Assembly: GCF_001983995.1 (NCBI RefSeq)
Contig: NZ_CP019450.1
Location: 1,860,001 to 1,924,000, forward strand
DNA length: 64,000 nt
Direction of reading: 5' to 3'
From: Halioglobus japonicus
GTDB taxonomy: Bacteria > Pseudomonadota > Gammaproteobacteria > Pseudomonadales > Halieaceae
Position 1 is the stretch's first letter. Each line of letters begins with the position of its first letter. The position numbers and the translations under genes were made by a program. The notes beneath the pieces are model-generated. The model saw only the letters and a list, made by a program, of their open reading frames with translations, was not told the DNA's origin and searched no databases. This document shows, piece after piece, positions 9,019 to 18,958 of this stretch.

Positions 9019-12000
9019 CTAGTGCTGCTCCGCAGGATTGGTTTTGCTGCCGAACAGCTTGGCTTTCACCCAGGCGATGCCGCGGGAGCAGTCGCCGCCG
9101 ATGGCGTACAGTGCGGGTACCATAAGCAGCGTCACGAACAGCGCGAAAAGGACGCCGAAGGCCAGGGACAGTACCGCGGGCTTCAGGAACTGGGCGTCTG
9201 TTGAGCGCTCGGCCATGATCGGCATCAGGCCCACGAAGGTGGTGACGGTGGTCAGCAGAATGGGACGGAAACGCAGCACGCCGGCTTCGACGATAGCGTC
9301 TACGATGGACTTGCCCTGTTTTCGCAAGCGGCCGATATAGTCCACCAACACCAGGTTGTCGTTCACGACCACGCCCGCTGCAGCGCCAATACCAAACCAG
9401 GAGAACAGGGCCATGGGTGTGCCGAAAATCAGGTGGCCGAACACCGCTCCCATGAAGCCAAAGGGAATGGCTGTCATCACCAGCAGCGGTAACCAGTAAG
9501 AGTGGAAGGCCACGGCGATCAGCGCATACATGATGAATAGCGCCACCGCGTAGAGCGCCATGATCTCGTTAAAGAACAGTTCCTCTTCTTCCTGCTGGCC
9601 ACCCTTGAGGATGATGAGGCCAGGGTAGTCTTCCTCCAGCTTGGGCAGTACGGTCTCCTTGATGTCATCGGTGATATCGCCCATGAGATCGTGATCCATA
9701 TCAGCGCGTACGCGGATATAGCGTTCACCATCGCGGCGCCGGATGCGCTGGGCACCTTTGGCAATTTCTACTTCAACGACCGACAGCAGCGGTACCTCGC
9801 GACCATCGGCGGTGCGGATGCGGAAGTTGTTGAGGCTGGCGAGGTTGCTGCGATGTTCGCTGGGGTAGCGCACCATTACTTTTACGTCACCATTGGCACG
9901 TGGCAGGCGCTGCACTTCCTCGCCGTAATAGGCCTGGCGTACCTGCCGGGAGACATCGGCCAGGGTAATACCCAGCTTCTCGGCACCGGGGCGAAGATTG
10001 AGCAGAATTTCGTCGGCTTCACCGCGCTGGCTGTCGCGCACAAAGAAGGTGCCTTCGTAGGAGCGCAGGGCAGCCTGCAGATCGCGGCTGGCATTGGCCA
10101 GGCTGACGGGGTCCTTGTGCTTCAACAAGTAGGTCACATCCGCACCGCCGCCGTTCATGATGGTGTAGTTCACATCAATCTCATCCGCATCCGGAATCTC
10201 ACCCACCAGTTCGCGGAAACGCTCGGCGGCTTCTTTCGCCGACAGGTCGCGAATCTCCGGTGGCGCCAGCTTCACGATGGCAATCACACTGTCGCGACGA
10301 GAGCGGGTGTACCAGCCTTCAATCAGTTTACCGCTGCCTTCACCGGAGGCTTCCGCTTTCTGGTCCACTTCTTCGATGAGTCGACGCTCGGCATCCTGCA
10401 GGTGATCAAGTACCTCCAGTGCGCGGGAGTAGGGCGATCCCGTGGGCAGGGTGACGTTGATGTAAATGGTTTCCGATTCTACTTCGGGCATGAAGTAGAA
10501 GCGCACCCAGCCGCTGCTGAAAATGCCGATGGCAAGCACAAAGCCACCCAAGAAGATGCTGGCCGTGAGATAGCGGTTGTTAACCGCACTCTGCAGTAGC
10601 GGACGGAAGCGAGTCTGACCGAAGTTGATAATGCTGTGCTCGATCTTCTGCTGCACTCTTGCCAGCCCGTGCAGTTCCTTGCGTGGCTCCAGGTGACGCA
10701 GGTGAGAGGGCAGAATAAAGAACGCTTCGATCAGGGAGATCACCAGTGCCACGGTAATCACGATGGAAATCTGACGTGTTACCTGGGCTGTCTCGCCGGT
10801 CACGAATAGCCAGGGGGCAAAAGCGATAATGGTGGTAATCACCGCGAAGAAGACCGGTCGCGAGACCGCCATGGCGCCATCTACAGCGGACTGTGGCCCG
10901 CCGCCGCTGACATGGGCTTCGTGGTGAATACTTTCCCCCACCACGATGGCGTCGTCCACCACGATCCCCAGGACCAGCAGGAAGGCGAACGTCGACATAA
11001 TATTCATCGACACATCGTTCATGGGCAGCATGGAGAAAGTGCCCAGGAACGCCACGGCAATACCGGCGGTTACCCACAGTGCGACTTTTGGGCGCAGCGA
11101 AAGAATGAGTACCAGGAACACCAGGAACAGGCCGAGGAAGGAGGATTCACTGATCAGATCCATGCGTGATTTGTAGATGTCGGCCGTATCAAACCACATC
11201 GACAGGTCGACGCCCTTGGGCAGGGTGGGGCGGGTCTCTTCCATCCAGGCATGTACCGCGTCGGAGGCTTTGACCACCTGCATATTGTCGGTGGCCTGCA
11301 CCTGCAGTAGCACGGCAGGCATGCCGTTCAGCGTCGCGAGAATCTCGTTGTCTTCGTAGCCGTCAATCACTCTGGCCACGTCGCCCACACGCACCACCGC
11401 GCCTTCGCTGGTCTGACGAATCACAATGCGTTCAAAGTCGGTTTGTGAGTCGGCAAGGTTGCGCGCGCGTAATTGCACGTCACCGGTCTCGGTGCGCACC
11501 CGTCCGGAGGACAGGTTAATAGAATTGGCGCGGATGGCGTCAGCGACTTCAGAGAAGGTCAGGCCATAGCGGCGCATCGCCGACTCAGATAGTTCCACCG
11601 ACACCTCTTCGCTGCGCGTGCCGAACAATTCAATAGTTGATACGAACGGCAGTGACGCCATATCGTCCTTGAGGTCTTCGGCAAGGCGGGTCAGTTCCCG
11701 TTCACTGATGTCGCCAAACACCACGACGCGAAGCATTTCCTCGCGATTGCGCATGCGCTGGACCCGGGGTGGTTCCATATCGCGGGGTAATGAAGTGACC
11801 GAGTCGACGGCATTTTTAACCTCGTTGATAAACTCATTGATGTCGACATTGGGATAGGTCGATACACTGATTTCACCAAACCCTTCGGTGGCCGTAGAGT
11901 AATAGTGGAACACCCGATCAACGTCTTCCAGAGCTTGCTCGATCCGCGAGATAACCTGTTCTTCCATCTCTTGGGGGTTGGCGCCTGGCCAGGCCACGTT

Positions 12001-12144
12001 GATCTGGGCCTGGTTGATTTTGACCTGGGGAAAGGCCTCTTTTTCCATGGCCTGCAGACCGAGATAACCGGACAGCAGAATGCCAATCATTAACAGGTTG
12101 GCGGCGACGGGGTTTTCCACCCACCAGCTGACTATGCGGCGCAT
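9019..12144 (-). CDS. RND efflux pump inner-membrane permease (HAE1/AcrB type)
   Basis: A 1041-residue RND transporter of normal family length. It has the N-terminal membrane helix with ENPVAANLLM, the first periplasmic porter domain, and a membrane block at about residues 340-480 that carries GIVVDDAIVVGE with the conserved aspartates of the proton relay. A second porter domain and a C-terminal membrane block with GVVVNDNLVLVDY follow. The pump uses the proton gradient to export lipophilic compounds through an outer-membrane channel that is not encoded nearby. The adaptor gene ends three bases upstream, so both form one operon. The terminator at 8917-8949 closes it. The substrate range cannot be read from the sequence. 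Confidence 0.93.
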   Translation of the reverse strand: MRRIVSWWVENPVAANLLMIGILLSGYLGLQAMEKEAFPQVKINQAQINVAWPGANPQEMEEQVISRIEQALEDVDRVFHYYSTATEGFGEISVSTYPNVDINEFINEVKNAVDSVTSLPRDMEPPRVQRMRNREEMLRVVVFGDISERELTRLAEDLKDDMASLPFVSTIELFGTRSEEVSVELSESAMRRYGLTFSEVADAIRANSINLSSGRVRTETGDVQLRARNLADSQTDFERIVIRQTSEGAVVRVGDVARVIDGYEDNEILATLNGMPAVLLQVQATDNMQVVKASDAVHAWMEETRPTLPKGVDLSMWFDTADIYKSRMDLISESSFLGLFLVFLVLILSLRPKVALWVTAGIAVAFLGTFSMLPMNDVSMNIMSTFAFLLVLGIVVDDAIVVGESIHHEAHVSGGGPQSAVDGAMAVSRPVFFAVITTIIAFAPWLFVTGETAQVTRQISIVITVALVISLIEAFFILPSHLRHLEPRKELHGLARVQQKIEHSIINFGQTRFRPLLQSAVNNRYLTASIFLGGFVLAIGIFSSGWVRFYFMPEVESETIYINVTLPTGSPYSRALEVLDHLQDAERRLIEEVDQKAEASGEGSGKLIEGWYTRSRRDSVIAIVKLAPPEIRDLSAKEAAERFRELVGEIPDADEIDVNYTIMNGGGADVTYLLKHKDPVSLANASRDLQAALRSYEGTFFVRDSQRGEADEILLNLRPGAEKLGITLADVSRQVRQAYYGEEVQRLPRANGDVKVMVRYPSEHRSNLASLNNFRIRTADGREVPLLSVVEVEIAKGAQRIRRRDGERYIRVRADMDHDLMGDITDDIKETVLPKLEEDYPGLIILKGGQQEEEELFFNEIMALYAVALFIMYALIAVAFHSYWLPLLVMTAIPFGFMGAVFGHLIFGTPMALFSWFGIGAAAGVVVNDNLVLVDYIGRLRKQGKSIVDAIVEAGVLRFRPILLTTVTTFVGLMPIMAERSTDAQFLKPAVLSLAFGVLFALFVTLLMVPALYAIGGDCSRGIAWVKAKLFGSKTNPAEQH

Positions 12145-12147
12145 GGC

Positions 12148-13314
12148 TTAGCTCTCCTTGTCGACAGCGGCCAGGGCCATGCCCTGGATGGGGTTGCGTA
12201 TCGCCGAGGTCACTACCTGTTCACCGGCGCTCAGACCGTCGCTGACAATCACCCGCTGGCGAGTGGAGTGGGCCACGTTGACATCGCGAAACTCGAGTAG
12301 GCCTTCGTCGTTAATCAGGAAGACCTTGTCGCCCGCGCGCAGGGCGTTGGCGGGAATGATGGTGGCGTCTACGATGTTGCGACCGGCGATGTGGGCTTCT
12401 ACATACAGGCCCACGGCCATGGGCATACCTCTGTCAGATACGCCTGCGTCGTAGGGGTCGGTAATCTCTGCCAGTGCATAGAGCATGCGGGTATTCGGAT
12501 CAACGGCGGCATCCAGGCGTACCAGGGTGCCATTCCATTCGTGATGCTGGCCCGCGACCTGGGCTGTGAAGCGCACCGGCAGGCCGGCTCCTGGCTCTGC
12601 CACATAGCCAATGGGCAAACCGAGAGACGCGAGCTGGGCGTTATTCAAGGGCAGGCGTACGTCGACGCTGTCGGTGCCAAAGGCCTGACCGATCACCGTG
12701 CCGGGGCCTATAAACTGACCGATGTGTACGTTGGTGCTGGCGAAGCGGCCGCGGAAGGGCAGCGTGACCTGGGTGCGGGCCAGATCGAGCCTGGCCTGTT
12801 CCAGGCCCGCGCGCGCAGCGGCGCGCGACGCCCTGGCCTGGGCGACCTGGGGCTTTTTCAGTGCCAGGTCTGAGGCATCGGGCTGGTTGCGCAACTGCTT
12901 GCGTGCGACGTCCTGGTCGGCGAGGGCCTGTTGTACCCCCAGTTCGGCCTCGGCCAGGCGTGCTTCCGCCTGGCTCAGGGCCAGCTTGTAGTCGGTGTCG
13001 TCAATTTTTACCAGCGTGGCACCGGGTTCGATGCGACCGCCTTCGACAAATTCCGGCGACACTTCCACGATCCGGCCTCCCACCTGCGAGACAAGATCAA
13101 TCGCGGTGCGCGATCGCACTTCACCCTGGGTGACCACTTCAAGTGCGGTGCTTTCCTGGACTACCGTCGCGGTATACACCGAAGTAGGGCGCGGACCCTC
13201 TTCATTTTTCTCTGGCTCAGGCCGCGAGGCCTGAAGTACTGCGAAGGCACCTGCGCTGGCGGCGATTACCGCAATAGGTGCAACAATCTTGACAATCTTG
13301 CCGGCCATATTCAT
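12148..13314 (-). CDS. RND efflux periplasmic adaptor (membrane fusion protein)
   Basis: A 388-residue HlyD/AcrA-family adaptor. It has an N-terminal membrane anchor (about residues 8-30), a lipoyl/barrel-sandwich half (VEGGRIEPGATLVKIDDTDY), an alanine- and glutamine-rich alpha-hairpin at about residues 115-180, and a C-terminal membrane-proximal domain. It links the inner-membrane pump encoded three bases downstream to an outer-membrane channel. The gene order adaptor-pump is the usual one. No local regulator gene is visible; the region upstream (13315-13530) holds only a hairpin. Confidence 0.92.
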   Translation of the reverse strand: MNMAGKIVKIVAPIAVIAASAGAFAVLQASRPEPEKNEEGPRPTSVYTATVVQESTALEVVTQGEVRSRTAIDLVSQVGGRIVEVSPEFVEGGRIEPGATLVKIDDTDYKLALSQAEARLAEAELGVQQALADQDVARKQLRNQPDASDLALKKPQVAQARASRAAARAGLEQARLDLARTQVTLPFRGRFASTNVHIGQFIGPGTVIGQAFGTDSVDVRLPLNNAQLASLGLPIGYVAEPGAGLPVRFTAQVAGQHHEWNGTLVRLDAAVDPNTRMLYALAEITDPYDAGVSDRGMPMAVGLYVEAHIAGRNIVDATIIPANALRAGDKVFLINDEGLLEFRDVNVAHSTRQRVIVSDGLSAGEQVVTSAIRNPIQGMALAAVDKES

Positions 13315-13479
13315 TTCTCTATCCCTGTATACAGACCTATTCTAGGCCAAATAACCCTCGGTCAGGCGGGGTTATCAGCGTTTCGGCAATAGTAACGATT
13401 TTCCTATACGACCCCCGGTTTTTGCGACCAACAGAGTGATTTACGCGGGGAGTTGAGCTCAGCTGTGGGCTAGTGGGTG

Positions 13480-13518
13480 CTCGCCCTTCGTCGCAGGTGG
13501 CCTGCGATGAAGGGCGAG
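13480..13518. terminator. Long hairpin downstream of DUF885 gene
   Basis: Two 18-base arms (starting CTCGCCCTTC, ending AAGGGCGAG) pair with a single wobble around a 3-base TGG loop. There is no T-run on either side, so it could be a weak or Rho-assisted terminator or an RNA-stabilising structure at the end of the DUF885 transcript. Confidence 0.5.
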
Positions 13519-13530
13519 AAGTGGAGGAGA

Positions 13531-15282
13531 TCAGTTGGTGCTGGTAGCCCGTTCGGCTTCAAGCCAGGCGTCCATGCGGCGTTCCAGTGCGTCCAGCGGG
13601 ATAGCGCCGGCGCCGAGCAATTCATCGTGGAAACGGCGGATGTCGAAGTTGTCGTCGAGGGCGGTTTCCGCCTCAGCGCGCAGCTCGAGTATTTTCAGCT
13701 GGCCGATCTTGTAGGCCAGAGCCTGGCCGGGCCAGCCGATGTAGCGGTCGATCTCGTTGATGATGTCAGCTTCGGTTTTGGCGGCATTGGCCTTGAAGTA
13801 CTCAATCGCCTGTTCGCGGCTCCAGCCAAAGTAGTGGATGCCGGTATCGACCACCAGGCGCACAGCACGCCACATGTCATACACCAGTTGGCCGTAACGC
13901 GAATAGGGGTCCTGGTACAGGCCCATTTGATATCCCAGGCGCTCGGAGTAGAGGCCCCAGCCTTCGGTGAAGGCGGTGACGCGGCTCTCGGTGCGGAAGG
14001 GTGGCAAGCCCTCCAGTTCCTGTGCCAGGGCTATCTGCAGGTGGTGGCCGGGTACGGCCTCGTGCACGCTGAGCACCTCCATCTCATACTTGGGGCGCAC
14101 GTCGGGGCGATACAGGTTGACGTAGTAGTAACCCGCTCGGGTACCATTATTCGCCGGCGGCATGTAATAGGCTGTGGTGGTATTCGGTGCGATCTGATCA
14201 GGGATCGGGGTCACCCCGTAGGGCATGCGTGGCAGCTTGCCGAACAATTGCACCAGCTCTGGATCAAGGCGTTTGGAGATCGCCAGATAAGCGTGGTACA
14301 GCTCCTCCGGGGTCTCGTAATAAAACTGCGGGTCGGTGCGCAGGAATTCATTAAAGGCCTGCAGGTCGCCGTCAAATTCCACTTCCTTGCGCACCTCTTC
14401 CATCTCCGCAAGAATGCGCGCCACTTCCTGTTTGCCGATCTCGTGAATCTCCGCCGGGGTCAGGTCGGTGGTGGTGAACTGACGGGCAAGGTACTCATAC
14501 ACGGCTTTGCCGCCTTCCAGGCTGCCGATGCCCGGCGCGCTGTTACTGGCGGGCAGGTAGGTGTCTTCCAGGTAGGTAGCAAATTTCTTATAGGCAGGAT
14601 TCACTCTGGTTTTAATGATGTCGCGGGCCTCGGCCTGGAACAGCTCTGCTTCGGCGCTGTCCATGGTCTCTGGCATTTTGAGTAGCGGACCATAGAACGG
14701 GTTGGCGGTGACGTCGCTGTCGAGCATCTTGCCAATCTGGGTGGGAATGCGCTGAATGACCACGCTTGGCTGCACCCTGCCACTGGCGATGCCTTCGTCG
14801 AGCAGGGCCTGTTGCTGCTGCAGGTAGTCGGGCATGGCCGTCAGACGCGACAGCCACATGCGGTAGTCTTCTGCGGTGGAAAATCGGGTGTAGGCGCTAA
14901 TGGTGTAGACGGTATGCGGGCCATTGCGCATGTTCATCGACATCAGATGCAGGCCGTGCTGCTGGCGCTGAATGCGCAGTTTGAGCATGCGCTCGAACAG
15001 GTCGTAGTTGAGCTGGGCTTCCGCATCGAGCGCGCCGCGATCAATCTCCTGCAGATCCGCCAGGAACCGCTTGCGCTCCTTCAGACGGGCGGCGATGGCC
15101 GGTGCACTCTGGTCGGTCCAGCGATCGTTCTGGCTGTGGTCGCCGCGATAGGTGCGACTCTCGGGAAACTGGTTTAGGTACCATGCCCAGTGCTCTTCAA
15201 TCAGCGTGTCCAGGGTATCGCTGGCACCTGCGTGTACCTGCAGGCTGGCCGCGAGGCAAATCAACAGCATGATTTGGCGCAT
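13531..15282 (-). CDS. DUF885 family putative exported peptidase
   Basis: A 583-residue DUF885 protein with a signal peptide (residues 1-18, cut after HAG or VHA). The family motif HEAVPGHHLQ at about residues 398-407 resembles a zinc metallopeptidase HExxH-type site, and AFTEGWGLYSE about 35 residues later supplies the likely third ligand glutamate. The family is thought to be metallocarboxypeptidase-like, acting outside the cytoplasm. The gene stands alone, 14 bases after the DUF2894 gene ends on the same strand, so read-through from the motor-like operon is possible. Confidence 0.85.
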   Translation of the reverse strand: MRQIMLLICLAASLQVHAGASDTLDTLIEEHWAWYLNQFPESRTYRGDHSQNDRWTDQSAPAIAARLKERKRFLADLQEIDRGALDAEAQLNYDLFERMLKLRIQRQQHGLHLMSMNMRNGPHTVYTISAYTRFSTAEDYRMWLSRLTAMPDYLQQQQALLDEGIASGRVQPSVVIQRIPTQIGKMLDSDVTANPFYGPLLKMPETMDSAEAELFQAEARDIIKTRVNPAYKKFATYLEDTYLPASNSAPGIGSLEGGKAVYEYLARQFTTTDLTPAEIHEIGKQEVARILAEMEEVRKEVEFDGDLQAFNEFLRTDPQFYYETPEELYHAYLAISKRLDPELVQLFGKLPRMPYGVTPIPDQIAPNTTTAYYMPPANNGTRAGYYYVNLYRPDVRPKYEMEVLSVHEAVPGHHLQIALAQELEGLPPFRTESRVTAFTEGWGLYSERLGYQMGLYQDPYSRYGQLVYDMWRAVRLVVDTGIHYFGWSREQAIEYFKANAAKTEADIINEIDRYIGWPGQALAYKIGQLKILELRAEAETALDDNFDIRRFHDELLGAGAIPLDALERRMDAWLEAERATSTN

Positions 15283-15296
15283 AAGGTTCTCCGTGA

Positions 15297-15925
15297 TTAA
15301 CGAGGCTTCTTTTTATCGGCTTCTTCCAGCCAGAATAAAGTATCAATATAGCTGACAAAGCGGCTCAGATAGTGGGGCGACAGGTCGCGCATGGTCTCCA
15401 GCGAACGGGTGGCCAGGCGCTGTGGGTTGAGTGGGCCGCACTCCGGGGGAATCTCGGCGATGGCGTCAGTCACCACGTTATCCGCATTCAGGCGTACCAT
15501 GGCGCTATGAAATCGACGTGCGGCTTTAAGCTCTTCGCGGCGCGGTGAAGGGCCAGGTGCGCTCGGTGCATTGCTGTGGCTGGACAGGGCTCCCACCAGG
15601 TCCAACTCCTGCTGGCGCAATGCTTTTTCCAGCGGGGCGATGTCGACATCGTCAGGCCCCTGCAGGTTATCCAGCAGGCGATTGAGTTCGCGCAGGGGGG
15701 CGACTTACGTTGGGAACGGCGAGGTTCAGCAGATGTGCTGCCAGGCACAGCGTTGCGGTAAGCCTGCAGCGCGTCGCGAACCCTGGCCTCCAGGCGCGCC
15801 GCGAGAGGTTCTCTGGCCCGCTCGGCGCGAGCCAGCAAGCTTTCGATATAGCGCAAGCGGGGCAGGTCGTGGCGACCGCCGGGGCTGGTTTTAAGCGCCG
15901 TCAGATCGGCGCGCAGCTCACTCAT
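15297..15925 (-). CDS. DUF2894 family protein, frameshifted
   Basis: The N-terminal half (MSELRADLTALKTSPGG through AYRNAVPG) is read from 15925. The C-terminal half (LRELNRLLDNL through WLEEADKKKP, ending at 15297) is in another frame. The shift falls on the six-G run at 15695-15700, and one more base there gives a continuous protein of about 210 residues. I recognise DUF2894 from the SLETMRDLSPHYLSRFVSYIDTLFWLE ending and from its place beside MotB/OmpA-like and DUF802 genes. Its start overlaps the upstream OmpA-like gene by eight bases. The function is unknown, but it is probably an accessory subunit of the motor-like complex. Confidence 0.7.
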
Positions 15926-16562
15926 CGATGTCCTGCGGTTCGGCGGATGTCTTGGGTACGGGCGCCAGCTCTACCCGGCGATTGCGGGCCCTGCCTTCAC
16001 TGTCGGCGTTGGACGCCACTGGATGTTGGTCACCAAAGGCAGCGGCAAATACTAGCCCGCGGGGCATGCCGGCGGTAATCAGTTCACGCGTTACCGTCAG
16101 CGATCGTTGCGCGGAAAGCTCCCAGTTGTCTGAGAAATGGAGGTTGTCGCTGTGAATGGGCAAGTCGTCGGTAAAGCCGGAGACCATTAACAGCTCATCC
16201 TGTTCACCCAGGTACAGTTTCAGGGGTTCTACCAGCGATTCCAGCAGTTCCCGTCCCTCTGGTTGCAGGTCCGATGAGTTAAGCGCGAATAACACGCTGC
16301 CGCTGATGCCGATGCGACCATCGCGCAGGGTAATACGACCGCTGGCCAGTGGCGCTTGGAGTGCTTGTTCCAATACCATGCGCCGTTCCTGCTCTGCCTC
16401 GCGCAAGTCGACCTGTTCCTGCAGCGACTGGGACAACTCCACCTGATAGCCCACCACCCAGACCAGCAGCAGGACAAATACCCCCACCAGGCCTGACATG
16501 AGATCGCCAAATACCGCCCATACGGGGGTGTCGTCGGCCAGCTCCTGTTGCAGCTCTTCCAT
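15918..16562 (-). CDS. MotB/OmpA-like stator subunit
   Basis: A 214-residue protein with one membrane helix at about residues 17-38. The helix is preceded by GD, and Asp20 sits where MotB and ExbD-like proteins carry their ion-binding aspartate. A C-terminal OmpA peptidoglycan-binding domain follows (SGFTDDLPI, NWELSAQRS, ARNRRVEL at about residues 128-198). It is expected to pair with the DUF802/MotA-like protein in the inner membrane and to hold the cell wall. Its start overlaps the stop of that gene by one base, so they are translationally coupled. Confidence 0.85.
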   Translation of the reverse strand: MEELQQELADDTPVWAVFGDLMSGLVGVFVLLLVWVVGYQVELSQSLQEQVDLREAEQERRMVLEQALQAPLASGRITLRDGRIGISGSVLFALNSSDLQPEGRELLESLVEPLKLYLGEQDELLMVSGFTDDLPIHSDNLHFSDNWELSAQRSLTVTRELITAGMPRGLVFAAAFGDQHPVASNADSEGRARNRRVELAPVPKTSAEPQDIDE

Positions 16563-18958
16563 CAGGAGTTGGCCTCGTCAGCGAACAGGTCACCGGTCTG
16601 GCCGAGGCGGCGAAGCTCCTCGATGATCTCGCGTTGCGACAGCATGCTCTGGTCGATGATTTCCCTGGCCTGGGCGACGTAATAGCTCATTTGTTCGTCG
16701 GAGCGCTCGGTGGACTTCTCCATCGATTCCTCAATGCGCGACAGGTTTTCCACGAGTTGGGTGTTCGACTCGCTGTAGAGCTGCACAGCCAGGCCAAAGG
16801 CTTCGCCCAGGCTTGCCATCTCAGCCGCACTGCCGGCTACGTCCACCGTGAGGTCGGATAGCTTGGAGGCCTCGTCGCTGAGGCTGCTGCGGAAACTGTC
16901 GCTGACCTCGCCAAGCATGTTGGTCGTGGTCGTTACCAGCTCGGCAATCACGGCCTGCTGGGAGGTGGTGGATTGCTCCATGGTCTTGGTCAGTTCCGCC
17001 AGGTCGGTCATGATTTGCTGGCGCTCCTTCAGCAGGGTGTTGTCGCGCTCGAGGTTGTTGGCCACTTCCTCGTGCAGCTTGCCAATGACTTCCGCGGCTG
17101 CGCGGGGTGTTTCCGAGGCGGTCTCGATCAGCCGTGTCATCGGCTCTTCCAGCTCCTGACCCAGGGTCGCGAGGTGGTTAGCTGCAGTGCTCTCCAGTGC
17201 CGCGAGGTGGGTGCTGGCTTCACCGGTGAGATTGCCGAGCTGGGAGGCGGCCGTGGATTCCAGGGCGCTCAGCTGCTCGGCGGTTTCGTCGGTTAATCGA
17301 GTCAGTTGGTCGGCGGCGCCGGCGCTGAGTTTGGTCAGGTGCTCGCTGGTGTCGCTGCTCAGCGCACTGAGCTGGCCTGTGGTGATTTCGGTGAGGTTAC
17401 TGAGATGGCCACTGGCAGTTTCGGTCAGCGTGCTCAGGTGCTCAGTGGTGTCGTTGCTCAGCGTGCTCAGATGCCCGGAGGTGGCCTCGGTCAAGTTGCT
17501 CAGGTGATCGCTGGTGGTTGCGCTCAGGGTGGTCAGGGACTGTTCCAGGGTCTGGTGTAACTGAGAGGCCTGCTCGCGTTGCTGCGCGTCGATGGATGTC
17601 ATCGTCTCGCCGGCCGAGCTATGCAGTTGTGACAGTTGCTTGGCGGTCTGGGTCTGCAGTTCGGCCAGTCTTGCAGCCGTGGCTTCCTGTAATGCGCCAA
17701 GCTGCTCCAGGCTGGCGGCGTTGTGGGCACGGTCGGTGGCCCGAAATTCACTCAGCTCCCCGCGCAGGGCTTCGGTCAACTCATTCATGCGTGCGCTTTG
17801 TTGCTCCAGCCATTGGGACTCGTTGGCCGCGCGCTGTTGTACCAGAGCCTCTGTCCCGGCGAGGAGTTCGCCCATTTTTGCAACCAGCGCAGTGGAGGTA
17901 TCGCCGGCGTGACTGGCCATGGCGGTGCCAGTTTCCTGCAACTGATCAATGACCTGGCCCGAACTCCTGGCGAGCTCTGCCTGCACCTGCTCCAGGTGCT
18001 TCTGGTTGGCCGCATTGAGCTGTTGATGAAGACTTTCGGAGTGTTCCACCAGCTTGCCCAGCGTTTGCGCGACGATGGGGGCAATGCTTTCGCCTGCCAG
18101 TCGGCCGCTGTCGGCGAGGCTGTCGCGCAGGCTCTGGCCCACGTCACTGGCAAGGGTCTGGTACTGGCCTTCGGCACCGGCCAGAAATTGCTGCTGGCTG
18201 CCCATGAGTTGGTCACCGAGCGTGTTGCCCATGCGTTCCAGCTCACCCGCCATGGCTTCCAGGCGGTCGGCCACCCGCGGCAGCGCTTCTGCCTGTTGCT
18301 GCATGGCGATATAGGTCTGCTGGCGGTGCCAGTTCAGTGAGTGATGGCGCAGCTCGCCGGCGATCAGGCTGTCGAGTTGGCGGGTAGCCTGCATACGCTC
18401 GCGTCGGCTCAGGGTGGCGTTAAGTCCCAGCATGGCGGAGGCGGCCACACCGGCCACGGAGGTGCCAAAGGCCAGACTCAGGCCCTCAATGGGCGCGGCC
18501 AGGCCCTGGCGGATGGCCGCCAGTTCGGTGCTGCCCTCCAGCGCGATGACGGCGCCCTGTAAGGTGTCGACCATGCCTACAAAGGTACCGAGCAGGCCGA
18601 GCATAACCAGCAGGCCCACCAGGTAGGGGCTGAAGACGGGCGCTGGCAAACCGACGCGCTCACCCTCAATACGCTGACCGACAGCGTTGCGCAAAGTAGC
18701 GGGGAGCTGGGTCAGCCACGGCGCCAGTTCTGTGTCGATGGGGGGTGTTTGCAATGCCGAGGTCAGGCTGGCGGTATCGCGACGGAAACGCCACAGCTCC
18801 AGCTGTCCCAGGGTATACACGAAGCCAATGACTGCAGTTACCAGCAAAGCCAGGCCATTCGCGCCGACAAAATCAAATCCCATCCAGAGGATGGCGGCGG
18901 CGCCAAAGGCGGCGGCGAGGGTAAACAACAAATCAGTCTTCATGGGGGGTCTCTTCAT
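16562..18958 (-). CDS. DUF802 / MotA-TolQ-like protein with long coiled-coil tail
   Basis: A 798-residue protein. Two membrane helices lie at residues 9-53 and two more at about 111-133 and 158-180, where GLLGTFVGMVDTL and SLAFGTSVAGVAASA match the MotA/TolQ/ExbB core. From about residue 185 to the C terminus it is predicted cytoplasmic and coiled-coil, including eleven perfect 11-residue repeats. It should form an ion channel with the OmpA-like partner, like MotA-MotB. The long tail recalls ZorA of Zorya systems, but the zorC/zorD genes are absent and this operon (DUF3348-DUF802-OmpA-DUF2894) is conserved elsewhere. A start at 18943 is equally possible. Confidence 0.8.
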   Translation of the reverse strand: MKRPPMKTDLLFTLAAAFGAAAILWMGFDFVGANGLALLVTAVIGFVYTLGQLELWRFRRDTASLTSALQTPPIDTELAPWLTQLPATLRNAVGQRIEGERVGLPAPVFSPYLVGLLVMLGLLGTFVGMVDTLQGAVIALEGSTELAAIRQGLAAPIEGLSLAFGTSVAGVAASAMLGLNATLSRRERMQATRQLDSLIAGELRHHSLNWHRQQTYIAMQQQAEALPRVADRLEAMAGELERMGNTLGDQLMGSQQQFLAGAEGQYQTLASDVGQSLRDSLADSGRLAGESIAPIVAQTLGKLVEHSESLHQQLNAANQKHLEQVQAELARSSGQVIDQLQETGTAMASHAGDTSTALVAKMGELLAGTEALVQQRAANESQWLEQQSARMNELTEALRGELSEFRATDRAHNAASLEQLGALQEATAARLAELQTQTAKQLSQLHSSAGETMTSIDAQQREQASQLHQTLEQSLTTLSATTSDHLSNLTEATSGHLSTLSNDTTEHLSTLTETASGHLSNLTEITTGQLSALSSDTSEHLTKLSAGAADQLTRLTDETAEQLSALESTAASQLGNLTGEASTHLAALESTAANHLATLGQELEEPMTRLIETASETPRAAAEVIGKLHEEVANNLERDNTLLKERQQIMTDLAELTKTMEQSTTSQQAVIAELVTTTTNMLGEVSDSFRSSLSDEASKLSDLTVDVAGSAAEMASLGEAFGLAVQLYSESNTQLVENLSRIEESMEKSTERSDEQMSYYVAQAREIIDQSMLSQREIIEELRRLGQTGDLFADEANS
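17156..17518 (-). repeat. Eleven tandem 33-bp units coding for an 11-residue repeat
   Basis: Residues 481-601 of the DUF802 protein consist of eleven consecutive 11-residue units. The pattern is Ala/Thr-x-x-x-His/Gln-Leu-x-x-Leu-x-x (for example TTEHLSTLTET and TSGHLSTLSND). An 11-residue period with two leucines per unit is what a right-handed hendecad coiled coil needs. The DNA copies are diverged, so the repeat is old or kept at the protein level. Confidence 0.85.

Noticed and set aside
15918..18958. Zorya defence system
   Set aside because: The MotA/MotB-like pair resembles ZorA-ZorB, but zorC and zorD (or zorE) are absent and the DUF3348/DUF2894 partners indicate a different conserved operon.
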